A stretch of 19,196 nucleotides of DNA, taken from positions 1 to 19,196 of the forward strand of contig JAXJSH010000003.1 of NCBI GenBank assembly GCA_036310185.1, in the 5' to 3' direction. The DNA is from JALENY01 sp036310185 (GTDB taxonomy: Bacteria > Bacillota > Clostridia > Lachnospirales > Lachnospiraceae). Below, piece by piece: positions 1 through 8,723 of the stretch; the first letter of the stretch is position 1; each line of letters opens with the position of its first letter. The notes beneath the pieces are model-generated. The model was not told the origin of the DNA, searched no databases, and saw only the letters and a program-made list of their open reading frames with translations. Made by a program: the position numbers and the translations under genes.

Positions 1-216
1 AGTAGAAAGGGAAATCCCTATGATAATGCATGTATAGAGTCCTTCCATTCAGTACTTAAAAAGGAAGAGGTCTACCCTACCACTTACCACACATTTGAGG
101 AGGCACAAACTGCACTCTTTGAATATATAGAGTCTTTCTACAATCGAAAAAGGCGCCATAGTGCTCTTGATTACAAGACACCACAACAGGTTGAAGAAGA
201 GGCTCTGGCAGGTTAA
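1..216 (+). CDS. IS3-family transposase (OrfB), C-terminal part only
   Basis: The reading frame is open from the first base and ends at a TAA (214-216), giving 71 residues; the 5' part lies outside the window. The fragment carries the hallmark of the IS3-family integrase core: the segment NPYDNACIESFHSVLKKE, whose Glu in IESF is the third acidic residue of the DDE catalytic triad, followed by the usual tail with YNRKRRHSAL and a final TPQQ. This protein would cut and join the ends of its own element. The element right end follows about 75 bp downstream, which fits the normal arrangement. Family assignment is firm; the exact IS cannot be named from this piece. Confidence 0.93.
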   Translation, partial: SRKGNPYDNACIESFHSVLKKEEVYPTTYHTFEEAQTALFEYIESFYNRKRRHSALDYKTPQQVEEEALAG

Positions 217-222
217 AAAACA

Positions 223-250
223 TCTCTCCTTGCGATTAAGTAAGGAGAGA
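223..250 (+). terminator. Hairpin after the transposase gene
   Basis: TCTCTCCTT (223-231) pairs perfectly with AAGGAGAGA (242-250), a 9-bp stem with a 10-base loop. It lies 7 bp after the transposase stop. No T-run follows, so it may act as a weak terminator or an mRNA-protecting structure rather than a classic intrinsic terminator. Confidence 0.5.
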
Positions 251-291
251 AAAGTTCAACTTTTTGTGTCCAAAGTCTTGACATAGATCCA

Positions 292-396
292 TTTCGAGGA
301 AGTTGTGAAGCTTGATACAAAGTATATTCGTGAATGGATTTTAAGATTTTGTTAAAAACAGTTCAAGTAGTATTTCAGAAAAAAGGAGCAATGTAG
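292..396 (+). pseudogene. Remnant of an EPS-priming sugar transferase (C-terminal tail, frameshifted)
   Basis: Directly after the IS end one frame reads FEEVVKLDTKYIREW, and after a break a different frame reads KILLKTVQVVFQKKGAM and stops at 394-396. Together these match the C-terminal tail of undecaprenyl-phosphate sugar phosphotransferases (bacterial sugar transferase family, PF02397), which usually reads YI..WS.WLDIKIL.KT. Only about five bases replace the expected link between the Trp and KILLKT, so a deletion of roughly 13 bases shifts the frame. The rest of the gene is absent, replaced by the IS. Its stop lies 1 bp before the next gene's start, so the sugar transferase was probably the first gene of the operon that follows. 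Recognition is by memory of the family tail. Confidence 0.75.
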
Positions 397-397
397 T

Positions 398-1135
398 ATG
401 CGTTTTATGGTAAAGATTGCAGATAAAGTAATCGCATTGGACAGTCAGTATGATTACTTGCAGAAATATTGCCGGGAATATTGTATTTCCGAGTGTGAGC
501 CAGACCTTGAGATTGAAATCTATCCAGAGGAAATAGAGGCGGAAAGAAATTATGATGATGTGGCTGCTTATTCAAACCAATATTTGGAGACGGTAGCTAC
601 ACTTAGAAAACTGGGAGAAGTATTTCCACTGCACGATCGTGCGCTTTGCCACGGAGCCGTAATCTCGTTTGCTGATGTTGGCGGTTTTATGTTTGCGGCA
701 CCAAGTGGAACCGGGAAATCAACGCACATTCATTTGTGGAAGAAATATTTGGGAGACGCAGTCGAAATTATTAATGGGGACAAGCCATTTTTGGAAATCA
801 GGGACGAAAGCGTAGTGGTATATGGAACGCCGTGGGCTGGAAAGGAAAACTGGCAAAAGAACAAAAGTGCAGAGCTTAAGGGAATCTGTTTTCTAAAGAG
901 AGGAAAGGAAAATAAGATTCGTCGTGCCGAACCTTTGGAGTGTCTTGAACTTATGATGCACCAGGTTTATATGCCGAGAAACGCGGAAGCGGCAGGAAAG
1001 ACCTTGGAACTCTTGGAAAAAATTCTGGAGAGGGTTCCAGTATATATTTTGTATTGTGACATTTCTGAGGATGCAGTAAAATGCAGTTTCGAAATGTTGA
1101 CTGGATTGGAATATGAAGAATTTTCGATAGGATAG
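398..1135 (+). CDS. HPr-kinase-like P-loop protein (RiPP/EPS-associated serine kinase-like)
   Basis: This 245-residue protein has a Walker A loop APSGTGKST at about residues 101-109, preceded by HGAV and a hydrophobic strand, and followed by INGDKP (about 125-130) and YGTPWAGKEN (about 142-151). That is the signature order of the HPr kinase/phosphorylase C-terminal fold in its small stand-alone form. Relatives in lasso-peptide clusters phosphorylate a serine of the peptide; others sit in EPS loci with unknown substrate. AAAAGGAG at about 382-389 supports the ATG at 398. The pqqD-like gene follows after 25 bp, then the S26 peptidase and ABC exporter, so an operon is likely. There is no N-terminal HprK domain, so it is not the catabolite-repression enzyme. 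The substrate here is inference. Confidence 0.82.
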   Translation: MRFMVKIADKVIALDSQYDYLQKYCREYCISECEPDLEIEIYPEEIEAERNYDDVAAYSNQYLETVATLRKLGEVFPLHDRALCHGAVISFADVGGFMFAAPSGTGKSTHIHLWKKYLGDAVEIINGDKPFLEIRDESVVVYGTPWAGKENWQKNKSAELKGICFLKRGKENKIRRAEPLECLELMMHQVYMPRNAEAAGKTLELLEKILERVPVYILYCDISEDAVKCSFEMLTGLEYEEFSIG

Positions 1136-1160
1136 TTGTGGAAAAAAGGAGTACATACAG

Positions 1161-1427
1161 ATGAAAATTAAAGAAGGATTTGTGTTAAGAGAAGTAATGG
1201 GACAGACAGTAGTGGTTCCAATTGGTGAAAACAGCAAAAAGTTTCATGGAATGATCAAGATGAATAAGACAGGTGCGGATATTTGGAAAGGCGTGGAAGA
1301 AGGACTTTCGGAAAATGAGATCGCTCAGCGTCTGGTTGAAAAATATAGTGAAGTAGACATGGAAGTGGCACTTCGAGGGACTAGAAAAATTATTGCAAAG
1401 ATGAAAGAGGCGGGGATCATAGAATAG
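1161..1427 (+). CDS. PqqD family peptide-binding protein (RRE-like)
   Basis: The 88-residue product has the PqqD-type layout: an N-terminal beta-strand region (FVLREVMGQTVVVPIG), then a helical part with the typical LNKTGADIW-like motif (here MNKTGADIWKGVEEG) and a closing helix with the GIIE end. PqqD-like domains bind leader peptides of ribosomally made natural products (the RiPP recognition element), and the lasso B1 protein is one such stand-alone form. The gene lies between the kinase-like gene and the S26 peptidase gene, with its stop overlapping the next start (TAGTG). AAGGAG about 9 bases upstream supports the ATG. Small PqqD proteins are also common in Firmicute EPS loci with no proven partner. 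Confidence 0.85.
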   Translation: MKIKEGFVLREVMGQTVVVPIGENSKKFHGMIKMNKTGADIWKGVEEGLSENEIAQRLVEKYSEVDMEVALRGTRKIIAKMKEAGIIE

Positions 1428-1888
1428 TGGAAGCGTTAAATGAAGCACTGAAAATAGAACAAGTGTTGGAGCGGGAAGGTGTTTATGTTGCTACTATTTC
1501 TGGTGTCAGTATGTACCCCATGCTGCGTAATCGACGGGATACGATAGTGGTAACACCATGCAAGGGAAGGCTCGAAAAATATGATGTACCACTTTATAGA
1601 GTGGGAAAGAAATATGTGCTGCACAGAATTTTAGAAGTACGCCCAGATTCTTATGTGATTCGTGGGGACAATTGTTTCAATAAAGAGTATGGGATTACAG
1701 ACAAAGATGTTTTAGGGATTTTGACTTCCTTTTATAGAGACGACAAAGAAATTGATATGAAAGGCCGTGCATATAAGACGTACGTCTGGATTTGGGTTCA
1801 TACGCACCATTTACGCATGTTCATAAAACGAGTTTATTGGAAGTTGAAACGAATATATAAAATGATATTCCAAAAGGGGGCAGAGTGA
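1427..1888 (+). CDS. S26 signal-peptidase-like protease (Ser/His type)
   Basis: The 153-residue product has the S26 box B motif SGVSMYPML with the nucleophile Ser, then VLHRILEV where a His stands in the position that is Lys in classical bacterial signal peptidases, then YVIRGDNC, matching the GDN box. Ser/His pairs of this kind are known from SipW- and Sec11-type signal peptidases. It lacks the N-terminal membrane helix of LepB. Its C-terminal 35 residues are rich in aromatic and basic residues (WIWVHTHH, then FIKRVYWKLKRIYKMIF) and could lie on the membrane. GTG at 1427 overlaps the pqqD stop, so translation is probably coupled. In this operon it may take the role of a leader-cleaving protease; that is inference. 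Confidence 0.8.
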   Translation: MEALNEALKIEQVLEREGVYVATISGVSMYPMLRNRRDTIVVTPCKGRLEKYDVPLYRVGKKYVLHRILEVRPDSYVIRGDNCFNKEYGITDKDVLGILTSFYRDDKEIDMKGRAYKTYVWIWVHTHHLRMFIKRVYWKLKRIYKMIFQKGAE

Positions 1889-3546
1889 TGAAAAAGATTT
1901 TCAGGAAAAACTCTGCTCTTTTTTGGATTTGGGACAGAGTATATGGGCAAAAAAGAAATATTGTTTTACTGATTTTAGGAAACATTCTATTCGCAATAAC
2001 GATTGTTGTGTTTTCGTTGGGGTGTCAAGGACTGATTGACGGAGCGGTTGCATCAGATGTGGAGATACTGATAAAATATGCACTCGTTTTGTTTGGCATT
2101 ATTTTGTTAAGGTTATTGTTGCGACTATCGGTGAACAGTCTAAATGAATATCTTAAGGCGAAAATTACAAATCAAATTCGACAGGATACGCTGCATCAGC
2201 TTTTGAAAAAGGATTATGCGTCTTTATGTAAGTATCATAGTGGTGAACTGGTAAACAGAATGTTTTCAGATACACAGGTTGTGGTTACCGGGATTTTGGA
2301 AATCCTTCCACCGCTTGCCAATATGTGCACGAGAATGATTGGCGCAGTCGGGATTCTGATGAGTATGGACAGTAGATTTACGATGGTATTTCTTGTGGCA
2401 GGATGCACAGCATTTATTATTACACGCTTTTTCCGAAAGAAAATTAAGGAACTTCACAAAAAAGTGCAGGAAAAAGAAGGAAAAGTACATGCGTTTTTGC
2501 AGGAAACATTGGAAAATATGCGTTTGATTAAAGCCTCTGATTTGGAAGTGAAGATGGAAAATCAAGCTGAAAGCTGTCAGGCAGAGCATATGAAAGCGCA
2601 GCTACACCGCAGAACATACTCGATTACTTCAAATGCAGGAATGAATTTTATTTTTCAAATGGGTTATCTGTACGCCCTTGTCTGGGGAGGACTTAAGATC
2701 AGCAGCCATGCAATGTCATATGGAACATTAACGGCGATTTTGCAGTTAGTCGGTCAGATTCAGACACCGTTTTCAAGTATGTCGGGAGTTTTGCAGAAGT
2801 TGTATGGAATGCTGTCTTCGGCAGAACGTTTGGAAGAACTTTTTAATCTGGAAGATGAAAAGGGAGAAGATTTAGTAAATACATATCATGAGTTTCAAGA
2901 AATGCAGTTAAGAAATTTGAATTTCTCATATGACCGCATGGACGTACTGAAAGATGTGAATTTTACTGTGAAGTCAGGTGACTTTATTGCTTTGACAGGT
3001 CTTTCTGGTGGAGGAAAGAGTACGCTGTTTTTATTAATGCTTGGTATTTATCAGCCTCTGGAAGGAAGTATACAGTTCCAGTTTGAGAATGGAGTGGAAG
3101 CGGCAGGAAAAAGAACAAGAAAATTATTTGCATATGTTCCGCAGGGAAATACGTTGTTTTCCGGAACGCTGAGAGAAAATATCGCCATGTTTGCGGAAAA
3201 TTCAACAGAGGAGCAGATCTGGCATGCAGCAGAGGTGGCATGTGTGAAAGAATTTATAGCAGAGCAGCCGGAAGGACTCGATACGGTAATTGGTGAAAGA
3301 GGAGTCGGACTTTCAGAAGGACAGGCGCAGCGTATTGCCGTGGCAAGAGCGATTTTAAGTGGTGCGCCGATTCTTTTGTTGGATGAGGCGACTTCTGCTC
3401 TTGATGGAGAGACAGAGAAGAAGCTACTGGAGAATATTGCTGCATTAAAAAATAAAACCTGTATCATCGTTACTCATAGAAAGGCTGCACTTGCGATCTG
3501 CAATCGCTGTCTGAATCTGGAAAATGGAAAGATTGAAGAGCGGTAG
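1888..3546 (+). CDS. ABC exporter, fused membrane and ATPase domains
   Basis: This 552-residue half-transporter has an N-terminal transmembrane domain (hydrophobic helices from about residue 20 to 300) and a C-terminal ATPase domain. The ATPase shows Walker A GLSGGGKST, Q-loop VPQGN, signature LSEGQAQR, Walker B ILLLDEATSALD and switch IVTHRK, so it looks catalytically complete. The order membrane-then-ATPase marks an exporter that works as a dimer. There is no N-terminal C39 peptidase, so any leader removal must come from another protein, such as the upstream S26 peptidase. The ATG at 1888 overlaps the upstream TGA (TGATG), with AAGGGGG upstream; a GTG one codon earlier is less likely. Likely cargo is the product of this operon, which is inference. 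Confidence 0.88.
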   Translation: MKKIFRKNSALFWIWDRVYGQKRNIVLLILGNILFAITIVVFSLGCQGLIDGAVASDVEILIKYALVLFGIILLRLLLRLSVNSLNEYLKAKITNQIRQDTLHQLLKKDYASLCKYHSGELVNRMFSDTQVVVTGILEILPPLANMCTRMIGAVGILMSMDSRFTMVFLVAGCTAFIITRFFRKKIKELHKKVQEKEGKVHAFLQETLENMRLIKASDLEVKMENQAESCQAEHMKAQLHRRTYSITSNAGMNFIFQMGYLYALVWGGLKISSHAMSYGTLTAILQLVGQIQTPFSSMSGVLQKLYGMLSSAERLEELFNLEDEKGEDLVNTYHEFQEMQLRNLNFSYDRMDVLKDVNFTVKSGDFIALTGLSGGGKSTLFLLMLGIYQPLEGSIQFQFENGVEAAGKRTRKLFAYVPQGNTLFSGTLRENIAMFAENSTEEQIWHAAEVACVKEFIAEQPEGLDTVIGERGVGLSEGQAQRIAVARAILSGAPILLLDEATSALDGETEKKLLENIAALKNKTCIIVTHRKAALAICNRCLNLENGKIEER

Positions 3547-3857
3547 TAATTGTGTGCTGCACAGACTTATATGTCAATGAGGCTGTGTATAACGATCATC
3601 CCCTTGGAACGATTTTTGCTAAATTTGTCAAGTATTTGCAAAAAAAAGTTTCGAAAATCCCATCTCTTAAGAATATATACAATAAGTTGAAAAACAGATT
3701 GCACAAAAAAATACACAAAATTTATGCGAAATAACAAAAAAAAGAAAGCATGTTGACTAAAAAAAGAGAAGGTGCTAATCTTAAAATAACGAAATTATGT
3801 GGGATTGTGGCAGTTGCGAAAACTTTCCTGCAGAAATTATCTAGGAGGAGAAAGGGA
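3547..3857 (+). other. Intergenic region and leader before the pullulanase gene
   Basis: This 311-bp stretch is A-rich. A GTG-initiated frame at 3552-3734 would give a 60-residue lysine-rich product, but it has no ribosome site and no recognisable domain, so I do not call it a gene. No clear terminator follows the ABC exporter gene. A promoter-like pair is seen at 3753-3781. An in-frame ATG at 3750 extends the pullulanase frame upstream but overlaps that promoter. Confidence 0.6.
3753..3781 (+). promoter_or_regulatory. Candidate promoter for the pullulanase gene
   Basis: TTGACT (3753-3758) and TAATCT (3776-3781) are 17 bp apart, and TGC directly before the -10 gives an extended -10 element. 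Transcription would begin near 3788, leaving a leader of about 70 bases before the ATG at 3858. Confidence 0.55.
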
Positions 3858-6800
3858 ATGAAAAAGAATTTTCAGAACAAAAAACTGATTTGGAAACAAA
3901 TCGTAAGTCTGTTTCTGGTAATTGCGATGGTTCTTTCTATGGCACCTGTATCGAGTTTTAATGTACAGGCAGAAGAGACGTCGCAGGTATCGGAAGAACA
4001 GGTGACAGTGAAGCTACACTTTAAAAACAGCAGTAACTGGGAAAACGTTTATCTGTATTCATGGGTGAAAGCGAATGGCTCAGATACGTATCCTACAAAA
4101 GCATGGCCAGGTACAAAAATTGCGAACCAGGATAGTGCTGGATATTATAGCTATGAAGTAACAACAAGTGCTTCTTATGCTTTTAATTTCATCTTTAATA
4201 ACAACAATGGCTCACAGACAGCTGATTTATCTATCAGTGCTGCTACATTAGCAGGCGACGAAGATGGTGTAGTAGAAGTATGGGCAGACGCAAGCAGTAA
4301 TCTTTCATATGAGGCACCTGTTGTAAGCCCAGAAGTAAACGGAACAACAGTTACTTTCCGTTATAAAAATGCGAGTGCTTCAAGTGTATGTGTAGCAGGA
4401 AGCATGAATGGCTGGTCTACAACTGCCAATCCTATGACAAAGGATGACAATGGAGTTTGGACGTTGACAATGGAATTAGCTGCAGGAACTTACGAATACA
4501 AATTTGTAGTAGATGGAGGCTGGTATACAGACCCACAAAACGATAGTTATGCAAACGGGAACAGTGTTGTAGCAGTTTACGAAAGCCCTGTAGTAAGCGA
4601 AGGTTCTGTTACTTTTAAATATGCAAATGACTATGCAACAAAAGTAGAAGTATTTGGCAGCATGAATAGCTGGACTTCAGGTTATACAATGACAAAGGGT
4701 TCAGATGGTTTGTGGACATATACATTAACAGGCGTTGAATCAGGTGTAATTCAGTACAAATTTGTTGTAACATATGAAGATGGGACACAAGTGTGGATTG
4801 CAGACCCTGCAAATAAGAAAACAGCAGGTTCAGATGGAAACAGCGTTGCTTATGTTCCAGGTCTTTTAGGTGCGAATGTAAGTGGAAAAAAAGGCTCTAC
4901 AATTACATTGCCAGCATCATTAAATTATCTTGAATCAGATGGAACAACAACTAAAAAAGCAGTTACATATTCTGGAGTAGAAGGTGTTACAGTAAACGGT
5001 ACAACAGTAACCGTTCCAGAAGATTACGAAGGTACAAAATTTGATTTAATAGCAACTACATCAGATAATTTAACTGCAACAGTTACAGTTGGTTTATATA
5101 AAAACAACGAAATCACTGTAAAAATCCATTATTCAAGAGCAGATGGAAATTATACAAACTGGAACGTATGGGCTTGGACAGACAGTGGAAGTGCTGCATA
5201 TGATTTTGCATTAGAAGATGGTGAACAGGTCGCATCGATTGTACTTGAAGATGGTTTGAATATTAACGCTTTGAATTTCATCGTTCGTGAAGGTGAGTGG
5301 AATTCGCAGGAAGGCGGGGGCAGAAGTATTGACCTTTCAAGTGTGGTTTCTGGTACAGTACACTGTTATGTAGTATCAGGAAGTACAGCGCAGAGTGATC
5401 TTACATATGATTATTCAGAAGCGATTCAAGGAACAAAATTAAATGCGATCGAATATAATCGTGATACAAACACAATCATAATTACAGCTTCTCAAGAAGT
5501 TGTAGATGCAGACAATGCATTTGCAGTAACACATTTAGATGGAACAGCAATCGAAGTTAAAAGTGTAAGTGAGTCGGGTACAGTATACACTTTGGAAATC
5601 GGTGAAGATTTAACAGGTTTGCAGGCGGTATGCAAGACTTATAAACTGATTTATGACGGCAACTCATACATAATTACAATGCCAAATGTATACTCAACAG
5701 AAGAATTTGAAGCTGAATATACATATGATGGTGATGATCTTGGTTCTATTTGGTCAGAAGAATCTACAACATTTAAAGTATGGGCTCCAACAGCAGACAG
5801 TGTAAGCGTATACTTATACGAAGATGGTACTGTTATGGAAGATGATGCTGATTATGTAGATGCAGCAAATCCAGGAAATACAGAAGATGACAAACCTTAC
5901 CAGATTGTTGCAATGACAAAAGGCGATAAAGGCGTTTGGTCAGCAACTGTAACAGGCGACTTGAATGGTAAATATTACACATATGTAACTTATGTAAATG
6001 GTGAAACAGAAGAATCATGTGACCCATATGCAAGAACAACAGGTGCAAATGGCGAACGTGCGATGGTAATCGACTTAGATTCAACAGATCCAGAAGGATG
6101 GAATGAAGACGATGGTCCAGATAATGGCATGGATTACACAGATGCTGTTATTTATGAATTACATGTAAGAGACTTTTCAATTGATGACAGTTCAGGTGTT
6201 TCAGAAGAATATCAAGGTAAATTCCTTGCTTTCACAGAAGAAGGCACAACAGTAAATGGTGAAGGCGAAATCTCTACTGGTCTTGACTATTTAGTAAACT
6301 TAGGTGTTACACATATTCACTTACTTCCTTCTTATGACTATGCTTCTATTGATGAAACAATGACAGAAGAAGAAAAAGCACAAAATTTAGACAAACAATT
6401 CAACTGGGGATATGATCCAAAAAACTATAATGTACCAGAAGGTTCATACTCAACAGACCCACAAAATGGTGAAGTCAGAGTAAATGAAATGAAACAGATG
6501 GTACAGTCATTACATGATAACAATATTAACGTAATCATGGACGTTGTATACAATCACGTATATGATGCAGCAACATTCTGTATCAACGAAATTGTTCCAG
6601 GATATTTCTCAAGACCAGATTCAAATACTTCCGGATGTGGAAATGATACAGCATCAGAACGTAACATGGTAAGAAAATATATCGTGGATTCTGTAGTTTA
6701 CTGGGCAAAAGAATATCATATTGATGGTTTCCGCTTTGACCTTGTTGGTCTTTTAGATACAGTAACAATTAATCAAATCGTAGAAGAAGTGCATGCAATC

Positions 6801-8699
6801 GATCCAGATATCATTTTCTATGGTGAAGGATGGGATATGGATTCGACAAATACTACAAAATCTGTTTCTATGGCGAGACAAGGAAATGCATATTTAACAC
6901 CAGAATTTGCTTATTTCAGCGATTCAATGCGTGATTTAGTCAGAGGCGGCAATAGTGATGAAGCAGCATTAGGATTTGCTACAGGATTAACAGGAAAAGA
7001 AGAAGACATGGCGAATAACTTCAAGGCCAATATATGGTGGACATCGACTCCTACACAGGTTGTTCAATATGCATCCTGCCATGATAACTATACTTTAATG
7101 GACAAGATTAATGTCTCAAGAAGTAATGCTTCAGAAGCAGACCGCATTAAGATGAATAATCTTACAGCAGCAATTTACCTTACAGCAGAAGGTATTCCAC
7201 TTATTCACGCTGGTGAAGAAATGTTGCGAACAAAAGTGAATTCAGAAGGTACTGTGATCCACAATAGCTATAAGTCACCTGACTATATCAATAGTATTAA
7301 ATGGGATAATTTGGAATCAGAAGCAGTGCAAGATGTATCAGAATACTATCAAGGTTTGATCGAATTCCGTAAAAATCATGCAGGTTTGCGCTTGACAACA
7401 AGCACAGAGGTAAGCAATTATGTATCTTATACATGGCTTACAAATGAAGTAATTATGATGCAGATTAGCGGAAATGCTACAGATGAAGTTTCAGACGGTA
7501 TTGTTATTATCTTTAATGCTACATCAAGTAATAAATCATTCAATTTATATGATAAAGGCGTAGCAACAGGTGACTGGCAAGTTTGTATCAATGCAGAAAA
7601 AGCGGGTATTGATGTAATCGAAACTATTTCAGATGGTAATGTAACAGTAGATGCACTTTCAGCATTAGTCCTTGTAAAAGGGGAAACAGAAGATACAGAT
7701 TCTGTATATGTTCAAAACATGAAAACAGAGGAAGAAGATCTTACAGATGCAGCACTCAGAGTTTCAAGGGCAACTATTCAGCTTGAAAATGACATTTCAA
7801 TCGTATTTAATGCAAAAGCATCAGTGGTTGACAGCTCTTACGAAAACTGTTATGTTAAAGTAGTTCAAGAAAAAGAAAATGGGGAAACAGAAACTCAGAC
7901 AATTGATGGTGTGTTAAGTTCAGATGGTCAATATTACGGGTTCAAATACACAGGTGTGGATGCAGATGAAGTAGGAGATTTGCTTGATATCACAATCTAT
8001 GCTTATAATGCAGATGGCAAATTAGTAACTGGTGAAACAAAAGAAGATTATAGTGTTATGACATACTGTACAAGCTGGTTATCAAAAACAGATGAACAGC
8101 TTGCAGCTTCTGGATTATCAGATGACAAAATAGCCGCATTTAGAACACTTCTTGTAGACTTAGTAAATTATGCAGCGGCTGCACAAGAATACTTTGGATA
8201 TAAGACAGATGCACTTGTAAATGCACAACTTACAGATGAACAGAAAGCATATGCTTCAGATGACAGTGTACTCGATGCATTAAAAAATATTACAAATACA
8301 GCTTATGTGAAAATTGAAAATCCGACAGTAACATGGAAGGGAGCAGGATTAAATCTACTTAGCAAAACAACAGTCCGTGTGAAGTTTGCTTATGCAGGCG
8401 ATATTAGTGATATATCAGTTGCAGTAAAGGTAGATGGAAAAGAAGCAACCGAGCTTACGGAACTCACATCAGCAGGAACAGGTATGTATTGCGTATACTT
8501 TGATGAAATGACAGCTTATCAATTTGGAGAACCACTTGATTTTACGGTTATGAAGGATGGAGAAGCAATCAGCAATACGCTTCGTTATAGCGTAGAGTCA
8601 TATGCGGCAAAAAATAAAAATAATGCAATTGTAGGAGATGTAGTTTCTGCTATGATGAAATATGGAAAAGCAGCTGTGGCTTATAATGAAGCAGAGTAA
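3858..8699 (+). CDS. pulA: Secreted multi-domain type I pullulanase (GH13)
   Basis: This 1613-residue enzyme hydrolyses alpha-1,6 branches of pullulan and starch outside the cell. The start at 3858 is set by AGGAGGA (3843-3849) and by the signal peptide that begins there, with probable cleavage after VQA (residue 38). Domains in order: a CBM26-like starch module (about 49-145), two AMPK/CBM48-like modules carrying GSMNGW and GSMNSW (about 163-345), an Ig-like module (350-415), a CBM41-like module (416-520), a CBM48 (from about 636) and the GH13 barrel (about 760-1230). The pullulanase mark NWGYDP lies at 849-854. Catalytic regions are DVVYNH (895-900), GFRFDL with nucleophile Asp961, YGEGW with acid/base Glu990, and SCHDN with Asp1076. 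The last 330 residues form a tail module of unknown role. No LPXTG anchor is seen. Confidence 0.93.
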   Translation: MKKNFQNKKLIWKQIVSLFLVIAMVLSMAPVSSFNVQAEETSQVSEEQVTVKLHFKNSSNWENVYLYSWVKANGSDTYPTKAWPGTKIANQDSAGYYSYEVTTSASYAFNFIFNNNNGSQTADLSISAATLAGDEDGVVEVWADASSNLSYEAPVVSPEVNGTTVTFRYKNASASSVCVAGSMNGWSTTANPMTKDDNGVWTLTMELAAGTYEYKFVVDGGWYTDPQNDSYANGNSVVAVYESPVVSEGSVTFKYANDYATKVEVFGSMNSWTSGYTMTKGSDGLWTYTLTGVESGVIQYKFVVTYEDGTQVWIADPANKKTAGSDGNSVAYVPGLLGANVSGKKGSTITLPASLNYLESDGTTTKKAVTYSGVEGVTVNGTTVTVPEDYEGTKFDLIATTSDNLTATVTVGLYKNNEITVKIHYSRADGNYTNWNVWAWTDSGSAAYDFALEDGEQVASIVLEDGLNINALNFIVREGEWNSQEGGGRSIDLSSVVSGTVHCYVVSGSTAQSDLTYDYSEAIQGTKLNAIEYNRDTNTIIITASQEVVDADNAFAVTHLDGTAIEVKSVSESGTVYTLEIGEDLTGLQAVCKTYKLIYDGNSYIITMPNVYSTEEFEAEYTYDGDDLGSIWSEESTTFKVWAPTADSVSVYLYEDGTVMEDDADYVDAANPGNTEDDKPYQIVAMTKGDKGVWSATVTGDLNGKYYTYVTYVNGETEESCDPYARTTGANGERAMVIDLDSTDPEGWNEDDGPDNGMDYTDAVIYELHVRDFSIDDSSGVSEEYQGKFLAFTEEGTTVNGEGEISTGLDYLVNLGVTHIHLLPSYDYASIDETMTEEEKAQNLDKQFNWGYDPKNYNVPEGSYSTDPQNGEVRVNEMKQMVQSLHDNNINVIMDVVYNHVYDAATFCINEIVPGYFSRPDSNTSGCGNDTASERNMVRKYIVDSVVYWAKEYHIDGFRFDLVGLLDTVTINQIVEEVHAIDPDIIFYGEGWDMDSTNTTKSVSMARQGNAYLTPEFAYFSDSMRDLVRGGNSDEAALGFATGLTGKEEDMANNFKANIWWTSTPTQVVQYASCHDNYTLMDKINVSRSNASEADRIKMNNLTAAIYLTAEGIPLIHAGEEMLRTKVNSEGTVIHNSYKSPDYINSIKWDNLESEAVQDVSEYYQGLIEFRKNHAGLRLTTSTEVSNYVSYTWLTNEVIMMQISGNATDEVSDGIVIIFNATSSNKSFNLYDKGVATGDWQVCINAEKAGIDVIETISDGNVTVDALSALVLVKGETEDTDSVYVQNMKTEEEDLTDAALRVSRATIQLENDISIVFNAKASVVDSSYENCYVKVVQEKENGETETQTIDGVLSSDGQYYGFKYTGVDADEVGDLLDITIYAYNADGKLVTGETKEDYSVMTYCTSWLSKTDEQLAASGLSDDKIAAFRTLLVDLVNYAAAAQEYFGYKTDALVNAQLTDEQKAYASDDSVLDALKNITNTAYVKIENPTVTWKGAGLNLLSKTTVRVKFAYAGDISDISVAVKVDGKEATELTELTSAGTGMYCVYFDEMTAYQFGEPLDFTVMKDGEAISNTLRYSVESYAAKNKNNAIVGDVVSAMMKYGKAAVAYNEAE

Positions 8700-8723
8700 T
8701 TATAAAATAAGGAGGAGATAGTC

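Larger units (their letters stand above)
1..291 (+). mobile_element. Right end of an IS3-family insertion sequence
   Basis: The transposase tail is followed by a non-coding stretch ending near TGTCCAAAGTCTTGACATAG and then ATCCA, with the likely last base at 291. IS3-family elements begin with TG and end with CA, which this end satisfies. Immediately after it the sequence matches the interior of a sugar-transferase gene, which supports the boundary. The left end is outside the window, so inverted repeats and target duplication cannot be compared; the boundary is uncertain by a few bases. Confidence 0.7.

Noticed and set aside
270..306. Outward promoter from the IS end (TTGACA at 278-283)
   Set aside because: No -10-like hexamer at 16-18 bp; AGTTGT stands there. 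Left as a lone -35 box.
893..1237. Minus-strand frames opposite the kinase, PqqD, exporter, fabK and fabZ genes
   Set aside because: They mirror strong plus-strand genes, lack ribosome sites and have unnatural compositions.
3552..3734. 60-residue lysine-rich frame between the exporter and pullulanase genes
   Set aside because: GTG start without a ribosome site, A-rich low-complexity end and no family resemblance; probably chance openness in the leader region.
3750..3857. Upstream ATG extending pullulanase by 36 residues
   Set aside because: It overlaps the -35 box of the likely promoter, has no ribosome site, and would bury the signal peptide; the start at 3858 has AGGAGGA and the signal peptide follows directly.
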